Assembly (NCBI RefSeq): GCF_900606115.1
Contig: NZ_UWPJ01000006.1
Location: 52,414 to 116,413, forward strand
Length of the DNA: 64,000 nt
Source of the DNA: Pigmentiphaga humi
GTDB lineage: Bacteria; Pseudomonadota; Gammaproteobacteria; Burkholderiales; Burkholderiaceae_B
Reading direction: 5' to 3'
Of the stretch, positions 29,075 to 37,469 are shown piece by piece. Position 1 is the first letter of the stretch. Each line of letters opens with the position of its first letter. The translations under genes and the position numbers were made by a program. The notes under the pieces were generated by a model. It worked only from the letters and a program-made list of their open reading frames with translations, did not search any database and had not been told where the DNA came from.

Positions 29075-29686
29075 GTGAGCAAGTTCGTGCGTATGGCCGC
29101 GGCGCTGGCCGCGGCGGCGGGAGCGGGCGGCTGCGCCGCGCCGCAGGCGCCGGCCATTTATACGCTGCAGGCCGAGCAGCCCGCACCGGCGGACGTTTCC
29201 GGCCCCGCGCTGGTGCTGGACGTGGCCCCGGTGGCGCTGCCCGAGCGTTTGCAGCGCCGCCAGATCGTGCTGCGGGAGGACGGCGCGCAGGTGCAGATGC
29301 TGGACAGGCATCGCTGGTCGGCGCCGCTGGGCGACGAACTGCACGACGCGCTGTCGTCAGCGCTGCAGGCCCGCCTGCATGCGGTGGATGCCGCCAAGGC
29401 GGGGCTCGCCGGCAAGGCTGCCTATCGCGTCAACGTCGAGTTTTCGCGCCTTGACGCGAAGCAGGGCGGCGCGGTGCGGGCGGCGGTGTCGTGGTCGGTG
29501 CGGCCCTTGCAGGGCGGGCGCGCGCTGGTGTGCCTGGGGACGTTCGAACAGGCGGCCGCGGGCGGCTCGGTGGCCGACGTGGTGGTGGCGCACCAGGGCA
29601 TGCTGGGCCGGGTGGCCGATGCGGTGGCCGCCAGCGTGCGCGCCGCCGGCGGAAGCGGCGTCACGCCGAACTGCTCGCCGGCGTGA
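29075..29686 (+). CDS. pqiC: PqiC-type outer-membrane lipoprotein
   Basis: 203-residue lipoprotein with an ABC-type transport auxiliary domain (DUF330/PqiC). From the GTG at 29075 the signal reads MSKFVRMAAALAAAAGAGGC, a charged n-region, hydrophobic core and lipid-modified C20. An AGGAGG stands 8-9 nt ahead of this GTG. An ATG at 28994, overlapping pqiB, is in frame but would put 27 residues before the signal, so I prefer 29075. It completes the pqiAABC operon. Confidence 0.86.
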   Translation: MSKFVRMAAALAAAAGAGGCAAPQAPAIYTLQAEQPAPADVSGPALVLDVAPVALPERLQRRQIVLREDGAQVQMLDRHRWSAPLGDELHDALSSALQARLHAVDAAKAGLAGKAAYRVNVEFSRLDAKQGGAVRAAVSWSVRPLQGGRALVCLGTFEQAAAGGSVADVVVAHQGMLGRVADAVAASVRAAGGSGVTPNCSPA

Positions 29687-29702
29687 CGCCCCGCGCGGCG
29701 CA

Positions 29703-31094
29703 TCAGCCGCGCAGCACCATCATTTTCTCGATGGTCATTTCCCGGTAGGTGTGGGGGATGCCGCCCACGCCCAGGCCGGAGCGGTTCAGGCCCGCGAAGG
29801 GCATCCAGTCCACGCGGAACGCCGAGTGGTCGTTGATCATGACCGCCGATGCGTTGAGCGCCGCATACGCCCGCGTCGCCGTGTCGAGCGAGTTGGTGAA
29901 CACGCCGGCCTGGAACGCGAAGCCGCCCACGTTGGCGCGCCGGCAGGCGTCGTCCAGGTCGGCGTAGCGCTGCACGCTGACCACCGGTCCGAACACTTCG
30001 CGGCAGGACACCTGCGCCTGCGGCGGGGCATCCAGCAGGATGGCCGGTTCGATCAAGGTCGGCGCCAGCCGGCGCCCGCCCTGCACGAGCCGCGCGCCTT
30101 GCTCCCGCGCCTCATCGATCCAGGCCGCCACCCGGTCGGCTTCGGCCTGCTTGATCAGCGGACCGACATCGGTATCGCGGTCGAGCGGATCGCCGGTCTT
30201 CAGGCGCGCCGCCGCGGCTTGCAGGCGTGCGAGGAAGTCCTCGCCGACCGCTTCGTGCACGAAGACCTGCTGGACCGACACGCACACCTGGCCGGCGTGG
30301 TAGAAGCCGCCCTTGGCCACCGCGCCCGCCGCCAGGTCCAGGTCGGCGTCCCGGTCGATCAGCACCGGCGCGATGCCGCCGTGCTCGAGCGCGCAGCGCA
30401 TGCCGGGCGCCATGCGCGCGTGCAGGCCCCAGCCGACTTCGGCGCTGCCGATGAACGACAGAAAACGGATCCGGCTGTCGCGCACCAGCGCATCGATGTC
30501 GTCGTGGGACGACGGGATCAGCAATTGGCACCAGTCCTGCGGCAGGCCCGCGTCGTGCAGCGCACGCACGACGTTGCGGCATGACAGCGGCGTGTCGCGC
30601 GAGGGCTTGACCAGGACCGGGCAGCCGGCGGCGATGGCTGGTCCTACCTGGTGGACGATCAGGTTGACCGGGTGGTTGAAGGCGCTGAGCGCCAGCACCG
30701 GGCCGATGGGTTCGCGCTGGGTGAAGGCGACCCTGCCGCGCGAAGCCGGCGTGGTGCCCATCGGCACCACGTGCCCGCCCTCGGAGCGGACCAGTTCCGC
30801 GCAGTTGCGCAGGCCGTCGATGGCGCGGTCGATCTCGACCACGCTGTCGCGGTACGGCTTGCCGCCTTCGCGGATGGCAGTGGCGATGACGTCGTCGCGC
30901 CGCTGGTCCAGCAATTCGGCGGCCTTGCGCAGGATGGCCACGCGCTCGTCGGCGGGCAGCCAGGCGCCGCGATTGCGGAACAGCGCGTCGGCCCGGTCGA
31001 GCGCGGCGCGGATCTCGTCGGAGGAGGTGCAGGGGATCTCGCCCACCGGACTGCCGTCGTAGGGCGAGGTGACCGCCAGTGTTTTGCGATTCAT
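29703..31094 (-). CDS. Aldehyde dehydrogenase (NAD(P)-dependent)
   Basis: 463-residue ALDH superfamily enzyme. The general base E237 (LEHGG) and the nucleophile C271 (GQVCVSVQQ) are both present, with the Rossmann lysine in LVKPSRDTPLS. It resembles the lactaldehyde/phosphonoacetaldehyde/GAPN-like branch more than betaine-aldehyde dehydrogenases, but the substrate cannot be told. The same-strand FAD monooxygenase gene lies 22 bp upstream, so it probably closes the catabolic operon 34.1-29.7 kb. Confidence 0.9.
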   Translation of the reverse strand: MNRKTLAVTSPYDGSPVGEIPCTSSDEIRAALDRADALFRNRGAWLPADERVAILRKAAELLDQRRDDVIATAIREGGKPYRDSVVEIDRAIDGLRNCAELVRSEGGHVVPMGTTPASRGRVAFTQREPIGPVLALSAFNHPVNLIVHQVGPAIAAGCPVLVKPSRDTPLSCRNVVRALHDAGLPQDWCQLLIPSSHDDIDALVRDSRIRFLSFIGSAEVGWGLHARMAPGMRCALEHGGIAPVLIDRDADLDLAAGAVAKGGFYHAGQVCVSVQQVFVHEAVGEDFLARLQAAAARLKTGDPLDRDTDVGPLIKQAEADRVAAWIDEAREQGARLVQGGRRLAPTLIEPAILLDAPPQAQVSCREVFGPVVSVQRYADLDDACRRANVGGFAFQAGVFTNSLDTATRAYAALNASAVMINDHSAFRVDWMPFAGLNRSGLGVGGIPHTYREMTIEKMMVLRG

Positions 31095-31116
31095 GGTTGG
31101 TGGCTCGCGTTCGCGC

Positions 31117-32328
31117 TCACTGGATGGTCTTTGCCTGGCGCACGCTGTCGATCAGCGAGCTGCGCAGCAGGAACTGGCGATGGCGCGCGGGATCGTCGGC
31201 GATCTTGCGCATCTCGTCCAGCGCGCGGGCACGCGCCACAGGATCCTTTTCTTCCAGGCGCTTCTTGTTGTTGATGGTCTGCTGCTGGACGAACTCGATG
31301 TTCATCTGGCGGCGGCGCCGCTCGTAGCGGTCGAACACCGATGCGTCTTCCTCGCCGCGCTCGACCGAGGTCAGCATGTCCACCAGCTCCATGGCGTCGT
31401 GGATCCCGCAGTTCAGGCCCAGGCCGCCGATGGGGTTGTTGACGTGCGCTGCATCGCCCGCAAGGAACACGCGCCCTTTGCGGAATTGGGCGGCCACGCG
31501 CTGGTGGACGCGGTAGATGTTCCGGTGCAGCACATCGTACGGATCGGCCTTGGGCAGGACGTGCGACAGGCGGCGCGCCACGGCTTCGTCGCTCAGCGCC
31601 TGCTCGTCGGTCTCGTCCACCTCGGACGGGAATACCGCGCGCCAGCGGCCCTGCATGTCGTCGCCGGAGATCTTGAACAGATTGGTCCAGGCGCCGGGGT
31701 GGGCGAGGTAGTTGCGATAGCAGCAGCCCATCAGGCGCTCGAAGTCGTCCTTGACGGTGATCACGATGAAGCGCTCGGGCCAGGTCATGCCGTCGAAGGC
31801 GATGTCCAGCGCCTTGCGGATGGTGCTGCGCCCGCCGTCGGCGCCGATCACGTAGTCCGCTTCCACTTCCTGCGCGCCGCCGGGGGTTTCCAGCGTCAGC
31901 GTGACTTTGTCCTCGGTCTGCTCCAGGGCCGTCACGCGGTGCTGGAAGTGCACGCTGGCGCCGGGGGTGGCGCGCAGTTTATCGATGCCCATGTTGGCCA
32001 GCTTGTGCTGTTCGGTCTGCACCACGAAGGGGTAGGGCGTGTCGTTCTTCAGTATCTCGTGGTCGAATTGCGCCACCAGGCTGTGCGTGGTCTGGTCCCA
32101 GAACTGGAAGTAGCGGGCGGTCAGGCCTTCGGCGGTGAAGCGGTCGATCAGGCCGACGCGGGCCACCATTTCCAGCGTGGAGCTGTGGGTGGTGGCGGCG
32201 CGCGGGCTGTCGTCGACGGTGGATTCGGCTTCGTACAGGGATACCCGGAAGCCTTGCTGGACCGCCGCGAGCGCGGCGACGACGCCGACCGGGCCCGCGC
32301 CGACGATGGCAATGTGTTTCTGGCTCAT
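31117..32328 (-). CDS. FAD-dependent monooxygenase, aromatic hydroxylase type
   Basis: 403-residue flavoprotein of the p-hydroxybenzoate hydroxylase/PheA-TfdB group. The dinucleotide-binding GAGPVG (10-15), the DG motif GADGGRST and the GDAAH motif (about 290) are all seen. It lacks the C-terminal thioredoxin-like domain of full-length phenol hydroxylases. The gene starts immediately after the stop of the enamidase-like gene (no gap), which implies coupled expression and a shared pathway for an aromatic or N-heterocyclic compound. Confidence 0.88.
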   Translation of the reverse strand: MSQKHIAIVGAGPVGVVAALAAVQQGFRVSLYEAESTVDDSPRAATTHSSTLEMVARVGLIDRFTAEGLTARYFQFWDQTTHSLVAQFDHEILKNDTPYPFVVQTEQHKLANMGIDKLRATPGASVHFQHRVTALEQTEDKVTLTLETPGGAQEVEADYVIGADGGRSTIRKALDIAFDGMTWPERFIVITVKDDFERLMGCCYRNYLAHPGAWTNLFKISGDDMQGRWRAVFPSEVDETDEQALSDEAVARRLSHVLPKADPYDVLHRNIYRVHQRVAAQFRKGRVFLAGDAAHVNNPIGGLGLNCGIHDAMELVDMLTSVERGEEDASVFDRYERRRRQMNIEFVQQQTINNKKRLEEKDPVARARALDEMRKIADDPARHRQFLLRSSLIDSVRQAKTIQ

Positions 32329-33525
32329 TCAATGGCCTCCGCCGGTGTAGTCCTGGGGAATGTCGCAGCGAACCACGCGCACCGGGCGGTTGCCCGCGGG
32401 CGTGTTGCGGCTCTTGCCGACGAAGCGCGGCACGCCGTCGGTGACGACGGCCGCCACCGCGGCGATGTCGCCGTTGCGCAGCGCGTCGAGCGGGTCGTTC
32501 TTGGAACCGCCCACGCAGGCGTCCAGCAGCACCACGTCGGCATCCTTGCCTTCCTGGAGGAAGCCGCTGTTGATGCCGTAGACGCGCGCGTTGTTGCCGG
32601 TGGCCGCGGCGATGGCCCATTCCACGGGCATGTCGGTCAGGCTGGCCAGGTGGGTGATGGTGTACATCATGCCCAGCGGCATGATGCCGCTGCCGGTGGG
32701 CGTGTCGGTAGCGATCAGGAAGCGGTCGAACTGGTCGGCCTTACGCACCATGTCGCCCAGCAGCAGCGTGGTGCGCAGGTTGCCCGCGGTGCAGACCTGC
32801 AGGGCGATCTCCGATTCGTACACCATCTTGGGAAAGCCCTCGTCGGGCATGGCCACCGGGCCGCCGTTGACGTGGAAGGAGACGTGCGGGTTCATCGCGA
32901 TCAGGTGCTCGGCCCAGATGCCCGACGAACCGGGAATCGACGAGCCGCCGGTATGGACCGTGGTGATCATGCCGTGCTTGCGCGCCCAGCCGATGGCCTG
33001 GACGTAGTCGTACGGCGTCTTGACCGCGCCGAAGCCCGCCTTGGCCAGCCATACGCCCTGTGCGGCGATGTCGGCGAAATCCTGTTCGACCAGGCCCGGC
33101 TCGATGATGATGGAACCGGCATACACGCGCATGCCGCCCGGGCGGTAGTGCTCGAAGCAGCGCTGCGCGGCCACGGCCAGGGCCTTCACGCCGGCCGGAT
33201 CCTTGGGGCGGCCGGGGGTGTGCACTTCCGATGCGGTAATGCCGGTGGTCACGCCCCCGTGCACGTAGCTTTCGAGGAAGCCGACGGTTTTCTGGCGCGG
33301 CGTGTAGTCGCCGAAGGTGTTGTGGACCTGCGAGTCGATCAGGCCGGGAATGGCAGTGGTGCCGGCGGCATCGATGACCACGTCGGCGCTTTCCACCTCG
33401 GCGCTCGACAAGGTGCCGACCTTGGTGATGCGGCCGTCTTCGGTGAGAATGCCGTCGCCTTGGGCGTACGGCTCGCGCCATTCGCCGGTGAGGATGCGGC
33501 CCAGGTTGACGATAGCCAGTTTCAT
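32329..33525 (-). CDS. Enamidase-like amidohydrolase
   Basis: 398-residue amidohydrolase-superfamily protein with the composite beta-sandwich and TIM-barrel layout. It resembles bacterial enamidase of nicotinate fermentation (hydrolysis of 6-oxo-tetrahydronicotinate). Candidate metal or catalytic residues are K in FGAVKTPYDY, H in ITTVHTGGSS, H in VSFHVNGGP, and D in LIATDTPTGSG. The usual HxH after strand 1 reads DSQVHN, so the first His is Gln (codon CAG). Either metal binding is altered or this subfamily differs. An N-heterocycle or cyclic amide substrate is likely from its neighbours. Confidence 0.82.
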   Translation of the reverse strand: MKLAIVNLGRILTGEWREPYAQGDGILTEDGRITKVGTLSSAEVESADVVIDAAGTTAIPGLIDSQVHNTFGDYTPRQKTVGFLESYVHGGVTTGITASEVHTPGRPKDPAGVKALAVAAQRCFEHYRPGGMRVYAGSIIIEPGLVEQDFADIAAQGVWLAKAGFGAVKTPYDYVQAIGWARKHGMITTVHTGGSSIPGSSGIWAEHLIAMNPHVSFHVNGGPVAMPDEGFPKMVYESEIALQVCTAGNLRTTLLLGDMVRKADQFDRFLIATDTPTGSGIMPLGMMYTITHLASLTDMPVEWAIAAATGNNARVYGINSGFLQEGKDADVVLLDACVGGSKNDPLDALRNGDIAAVAAVVTDGVPRFVGKSRNTPAGNRPVRVVRCDIPQDYTGGGH

Positions 33526-33546
33526 CGCGTTCTCCTTGGGTGAGCC

Positions 33547-34125
33547 TTAGACCAGGCCGTCATGGCCCTGGACGTCTTCCAGTTTCAGTCCGCCCACGCG
33601 GGCGTTGATGCGGGCGCGGCTGGACACGGCGAAGACCAGCGCGATCTCGTCGGGCATGGGGCCGTCGGGCAGGTAGATAGTCATGGCGTTGTAGAGCGAA
33701 CGCACGTAGAGCGCGTCCTTGGAGGCCAGCGGCACGTCCAGCAGGGTACCCGGCCCGCCCATCTTGGTGACCGAGGAAATCCACGCCTTGCCGCCGCCGA
33801 TCTCGCGGCGCAGCGGCTCGGCCGCCGGAGTGGTCAGCAGCGCGTTGGCGTGCTCCTGTTCGCCGCCCAGGCCCACCACGCCGGCCTTGCCATAGGACAG
33901 CACCGGATGGTCGCCATAGGCTTCGCGCAGTTTGGCCGCCATCTGCGCGCCCAGCTCCGGGCTGGCCTCGATCATGGGGGACAGGTCTTCCACGTACCGG
34001 CCGGCGTAGGGGTTCTCGACAAAGGCAATGATGGCTGCCTTGCGCAGCGGCTCGCCGGCCGGCCGCCCGGCTTCTTCCAGTTTCTCTTCGACGACGGCCT
34101 GCCACCTGCGGACTTTCAGTTTCAT
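33547..34125 (-). CDS. DUF1185 'amino acid synthesis' family protein
   Basis: 192-residue protein of the AA_synth/DUF1185 family, whose name does not reflect a proven activity. The family recurs in catabolic clusters with amidohydrolases and Bug proteins. KAAIIAFVENPYAGRY and VGLGGEQEHANALLTTPAAEP are its typical segments. The ATG at 34125 has a GGAGCAACG-type ribosome site (on the minus strand); the upstream in-frame ATG at 34212 sits inside the GntR operator and is unlikely. First gene of the operon reading toward the aldehyde dehydrogenase. Confidence 0.86.
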   Translation of the reverse strand: MKLKVRRWQAVVEEKLEEAGRPAGEPLRKAAIIAFVENPYAGRYVEDLSPMIEASPELGAQMAAKLREAYGDHPVLSYGKAGVVGLGGEQEHANALLTTPAAEPLRREIGGGKAWISSVTKMGGPGTLLDVPLASKDALYVRSLYNAMTIYLPDGPMPDEIALVFAVSSRARINARVGGLKLEDVQGHDGLV

Positions 34126-34204
34126 GCGTTGCTCCTGTCGGCTGCGCGGCCCGGGATGGGGCTGCGGTGATGAATTCTTGTTGTGCTGAATGTTTGACGA
34201 TGTT

Positions 34205-34217
34205 ATTGTCATACAAT
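34205..34217. promoter_or_regulatory. FCD-type GntR operator ATTGTCATACAAT
   Basis: A perfect palindrome of ATTGT, spacer CAT and ACAAT fits the TNGT-N3-ACNA operator of FadR-class GntR proteins. It sits between the divergent DUF1185-led and barrel-protein-GntR transcripts. A GntR/FCD regulator is encoded 0.7 kb downstream, so local autoregulation of both directions is expected. Confidence 0.7.
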
Positions 34218-34255
34218 ACTAATGTCAATCACGATGCATCACGCGGAGGGAACCT

Positions 34256-34915
34256 ATGCGCGGCCGTGCCATCCTGTTTTCGGAAATGACTCCTGCGCCA
34301 GAGTGGGAAGACAAGTTCAACCATTGGTACGACACCGAGCACATTCCCATCCGTGTCGGCCTGCATGGTTTCGTCAGCGCGCAGCGCTACCGGGTCGCGG
34401 ACAGCCTGAACTATCTGGCCGTCTATGAAATGACGGACCTCGCCGCGCTGCGTACCGCCGCCTACCAGGCGATCAAACAGAACCCGTCCGAGGAAACGGC
34501 CTGGATGCTGCGCAACGTGACCGGCTTCACGCGCTATCTCTGCGAAGAAATCAGCTGCGCGGGCGACACCGCGCCGCAAGCCATCGACACCGCGGTGCTG
34601 TACCCCGTGTGGTTCGACGTGCCGCAGGCGCACCTGCAGGAGTTCGACGACTGGTACGAGCAGGACCACGTACCGCTGCTGCTGGAGTGTCCGCAGTGGC
34701 GCGCCGTGCGGCGCTTCGACGTGAAAGACGGCGAACCGGGGCGCTACAACCGCCTGGCGCTGCACTACCTCGACGACGCCGCCGCGCTGGAGTCCCCGGC
34801 GCGCGCCAAGGCCCGCGCCACGCCGTGGCGCGAGCGCCTGGCGGCGCAGCCCTGGTTCAAGGGCACCTATGGATTGTTTCAGCGTCACGGGGCACGGCAG
34901 CTGCCGCCGCTCTGA
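34256..34915 (+). CDS. Tandem dimeric alpha/beta-barrel (EthD-like) protein
   Basis: 219-residue protein made of two similar halves. Each begins with a strand and a W-Y-x-x-E/D-H-x-P motif: FNHWYDTEHIPI near residue 23 and FDDWYEQDHVPLL near residue 125. This is the pattern of ferredoxin-like EthD/DUF4286 domains that assemble as dimeric barrels, here fused in tandem. Such proteins act on small aromatic or polyketide-like substrates or as isomerases. A strong GGAGGG precedes the ATG. It is co-transcribed with the GntR gene 21 bp downstream. No reaction assigned. Confidence 0.78.
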   Translation: MRGRAILFSEMTPAPEWEDKFNHWYDTEHIPIRVGLHGFVSAQRYRVADSLNYLAVYEMTDLAALRTAAYQAIKQNPSEETAWMLRNVTGFTRYLCEEISCAGDTAPQAIDTAVLYPVWFDVPQAHLQEFDDWYEQDHVPLLLECPQWRAVRRFDVKDGEPGRYNRLALHYLDDAAALESPARAKARATPWRERLAAQPWFKGTYGLFQRHGARQLPPL

Positions 34916-34936
34916 ACCTGGCGAGAGAGGCGAGAC

Positions 34937-35605
34937 ATGGATTTGAAGATTGCACCGCGATCCGTCCAGCAGGAAACCGTCAGGCTGGTGCGCGAAGCCA
35001 TCATGAACGGCTATTTCAAGCCCGGCGAGCGGCTGGTCGAAGCCAAGCTGTGCAGCCTGCTGGGCGTGAGCCGGACTTCCGTGCGCGAGGCCCTGCGGGT
35101 GCTCGCGGCGGAAAAGCTTATCGTCATCGTGCCCAACAAGGGGCCGTCGGTGGCGGAACTGAGCTGGCAGGAGGCCGAGAACATCTACCACCTGCGGGCG
35201 CTGCTCGAAGGCGAGGCGGCCGCGCTGTCGGCCCAGCGCATGGGCAAGGACGAGCTGCGCAGCATGCGCGCCGCGCTCGACGCCTTTGCCGAGGCGGTCA
35301 AAGAGCAGGATGGAGCAGCGCGCCTGTCGGCCACGGCGGATTTCTACGAAGTGATCATCGCGTGCTGCGGCAACCCCGTAATGGGCGAGGTCCTGCACGG
35401 CCTGCTGACGCGCATCAATTTCTTGAGGGCCAAGACCATGGCCAGCCCGGGCCGCGCCAAGCACAGCGTGCGCGAGCTCGACGAGATCTATGCAGCCCTG
35501 GAGCAAGGGGATGCCCGCGCGGCGCGCGCGGCGGCGGTGGCGCACGTCAAGGCCGCCGAGGCGGAAGCGCGCGACGTCTACGAGGCCATGAACCAGGCCG
35601 CATAA
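34937..35605 (+). CDS. GntR-family regulator with FCD effector domain
   Basis: 222-residue FadR-subfamily regulator. The winged helix (about 15-75) has VREAIMNGYFKPGERLVEAKL and VSRTSVREALRVL. The all-helical FCD domain holds the metal/ligand residues seen in AATADFYEVIIACCGNP and a late VAHVKAAE. Such proteins typically sense an organic acid intermediate. The palindrome ATTGTCATACAAT upstream of its operon is the expected operator. It is followed by a Bug gene 72 bp away. Confidence 0.91.
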   Translation: MDLKIAPRSVQQETVRLVREAIMNGYFKPGERLVEAKLCSLLGVSRTSVREALRVLAAEKLIVIVPNKGPSVAELSWQEAENIYHLRALLEGEAAALSAQRMGKDELRSMRAALDAFAEAVKEQDGAARLSATADFYEVIIACCGNPVMGEVLHGLLTRINFLRAKTMASPGRAKHSVRELDEIYAALEQGDARAARAAAVAHVKAAEAEARDVYEAMNQAA

Positions 35606-35677
35606 ATGTCAATCGTCCAGCCGCTCCAGCAAGGCACCGGGCGATGTTCGTCAACCCACGCAGCGCAAGGAAGTGAT

Positions 35678-36640
35678 ATGAAGACCAAATGGCAATATCT
35701 CGCAGCCGTCGCGGCTTTGATGGCGGCAGGCAGCGCCCAGGCAGCCTGGCCCGAACGGCCGATTACTCTGGTCGTGCCTTTTGCCGCAGGCGGCAATACC
35801 GACAGCATTGCCCGTATCTCCGCGGAATGGCTGACTGCGCAGCTCAAGCAGACCGTCGTCGTCGACAACAAGCCCGGCGCGAACGGCGCGATCGCTGCCG
35901 ACTACGTGGCGCGCGCCAAGCCGGACGGCTACACGCTTTTCATGGCGACCCTGCCGCAGATGGCCATCGTGCCTTACCTGCAGAAAGTCACCTACGACCC
36001 CGTCAAGAGCTTCGAGCCGGTCTCCATCGTCGCCACCAATGAGTTCGCGCTGGCGGTCAGCAAGAATTTCCCCGCCAAGACGCTTCCCGAGATGGTCAGC
36101 TACATCAAGGCGAATCCCGGCAAGGTCGCCTACGCCTCGGCCGGCAGCGGCTCGGTCAGCCACCTGACCATGGCCATGTTCGTCAAGCGCGCCGGCCTGA
36201 GCATGATCCACGCTCCGTACCGCGGCGGCGCGCCGGCGATGGCCGACGTGATCGGCGGCCAGGTGCCCATGTACTTCGGCAACGTGGCCGAGGCCCTGCC
36301 TTACTCCAAGACCGACAAGGTGAACGTCATCGCGGTGTCGGGCGACAAGCCCGCGCCGGATCTGCCCGATGTCAAGACGGTCGCCGAACAGGGCTATCCG
36401 GGATTCTCCACCCAGACCTGGAACGGCATTGCCGCGCCTGCGGGTACACCCAAGGAAGTGATAGACCGCATCGCCGGTTCGCTGGCCCAGGCGGGCAAGG
36501 ACCGGGCCTTCGGCGCCAAGCTGGCCGCCATAGGCGTGGCCGTGCTCTGCAACACGCCGGAAGAATTCGCCGCCAAGCTGGTCGAAGACAACAAGATCTG
36601 GTCCGCGGCCGTGAAGGACGCCGGCGCGTCGCTGGATTGA
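35678..36640 (+). CDS. Bug/TctC-family periplasmic binding protein (3 of 5)
   Basis: 320-residue receptor with a clean signal peptide MKTKWQYLAAVAALMAAGSAQA. It has Bug motifs VPFAAGGNTDSIARI, VVDNKPGANGAIAADYV and the C-terminal GAPAMADVIGGQVPMYF segment. AAGGAAG precedes the ATG at 35678; the open frame to 35606 is not part of the gene. Its place after the GntR gene suggests it imports the substrate of the monooxygenase-enamidase route, which is inference. Confidence 0.92.
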   Translation: MKTKWQYLAAVAALMAAGSAQAAWPERPITLVVPFAAGGNTDSIARISAEWLTAQLKQTVVVDNKPGANGAIAADYVARAKPDGYTLFMATLPQMAIVPYLQKVTYDPVKSFEPVSIVATNEFALAVSKNFPAKTLPEMVSYIKANPGKVAYASAGSGSVSHLTMAMFVKRAGLSMIHAPYRGGAPAMADVIGGQVPMYFGNVAEALPYSKTDKVNVIAVSGDKPAPDLPDVKTVAEQGYPGFSTQTWNGIAAPAGTPKEVIDRIAGSLAQAGKDRAFGAKLAAIGVAVLCNTPEEFAAKLVEDNKIWSAAVKDAGASLD

Positions 36641-36652
36641 GCCGCGGCTCGC

Positions 36653-36670
36653 GCCTGCGTCATCGCAGGC
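36653..36670. terminator. Hairpin between convergent Bug and pseudouridine synthase genes
   Basis: GCCTGCG and CGCAGGC form a perfect 7-bp stem with a 4-nt loop, 12 bp after the Bug stop. There is no U-tract, so it may be a weak or Rho-assisted terminator shared by the two convergent genes. Confidence 0.4.
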
Positions 36671-36722
36671 GGCGGCCCGCCCGGGCGTGCCGCCGCCATA
36701 CGAGGCAGGCGGCGCCCCGCCT

Positions 36723-37469
36723 TCAGAATTTCTCGTCTTCGCGCAGATACCGCCATTGCCCCGGCGGCAGATCGCCCAGCTTGACGCCGCCTATGCGCAC
36801 GCGCTTCAGGCCCAGCACCTTCAGGCCGACCAGTTCGCACATGCGGCGGATCTGGCGCTTCTTGCCTTCGCGCAGCACGAAGCAGAGCTGGTCGTCGTTC
36901 TGCCAGCGCACCTTGGCCGGAAGCAGCCGCTTGCCGTCCAGCGACAGCCCGTGATTGAGCAGCTTCAGGCTGTTGTCGGGCAGGCGGCCGGGCCGCAGGT
37001 GCTGCACGCGCACCAGGTATTCCTTGTCCACGGTCGAGTCTTCGCCTATCAGCTGCTTGGCGATGCGGCCGTCCTGCGTCAGCACCAGCAGCCCGACCGA
37101 GTCGATGTCGAGCCGGCCCGCGGGAACCAGGCTGCGCAGTTGGCTGGGCTGGAAACGGTTGGGCGAGCGGTCGCCGGTCCAGCGCGTGCTGGCCTTGACG
37201 AGCGCGACCGCGGGCTGGTAGCCGTCCTCGGCCTGTCCGCTTACGTAGCCGACCGGCTTGTTGACGAGGATGGTGACGCGGCGCGCCTGCTCCGCGCTGG
37301 CCTGGCGTTCGACCGTGACCTTCTGGTGCGGCAGGACCTTGCTGCCCAGCACCGAGACCACCGCGCCGTCCACACGCACCCAGCCGCGTTCGATCCATTC
37401 GTCGGCCTCGCGGCGCGAACAGAGTCCCAGTTCGGACATGCGTTTGGAGAGGCGGACGGGTTCGGACAT
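36723..37469 (-). CDS. RluB/RluF-type 23S rRNA pseudouridine synthase
   Basis: 248-residue enzyme that isomerises uridine in RNA. An N-terminal S4 RNA-binding domain (about 5-55, RLSKRMSELGLCSRREADEWI) precedes the RsuA/RluB/E/F catalytic domain with the catalytic D121 in AGRLDIDSVGLLVL. KEYLVRVQ and GKKRQIRRMCELVGL are the later family motifs. The overall pattern suits RluF (E. coli U2604), but RluB is possible. MSEPVRL at 37469 is taken as start; the ATG five codons upstream is an alternative. Confidence 0.88.
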   Translation of the reverse strand: MSEPVRLSKRMSELGLCSRREADEWIERGWVRVDGAVVSVLGSKVLPHQKVTVERQASAEQARRVTILVNKPVGYVSGQAEDGYQPAVALVKASTRWTGDRSPNRFQPSQLRSLVPAGRLDIDSVGLLVLTQDGRIAKQLIGEDSTVDKEYLVRVQHLRPGRLPDNSLKLLNHGLSLDGKRLLPAKVRWQNDDQLCFVLREGKKRQIRRMCELVGLKVLGLKRVRIGGVKLGDLPPGQWRYLREDEKF

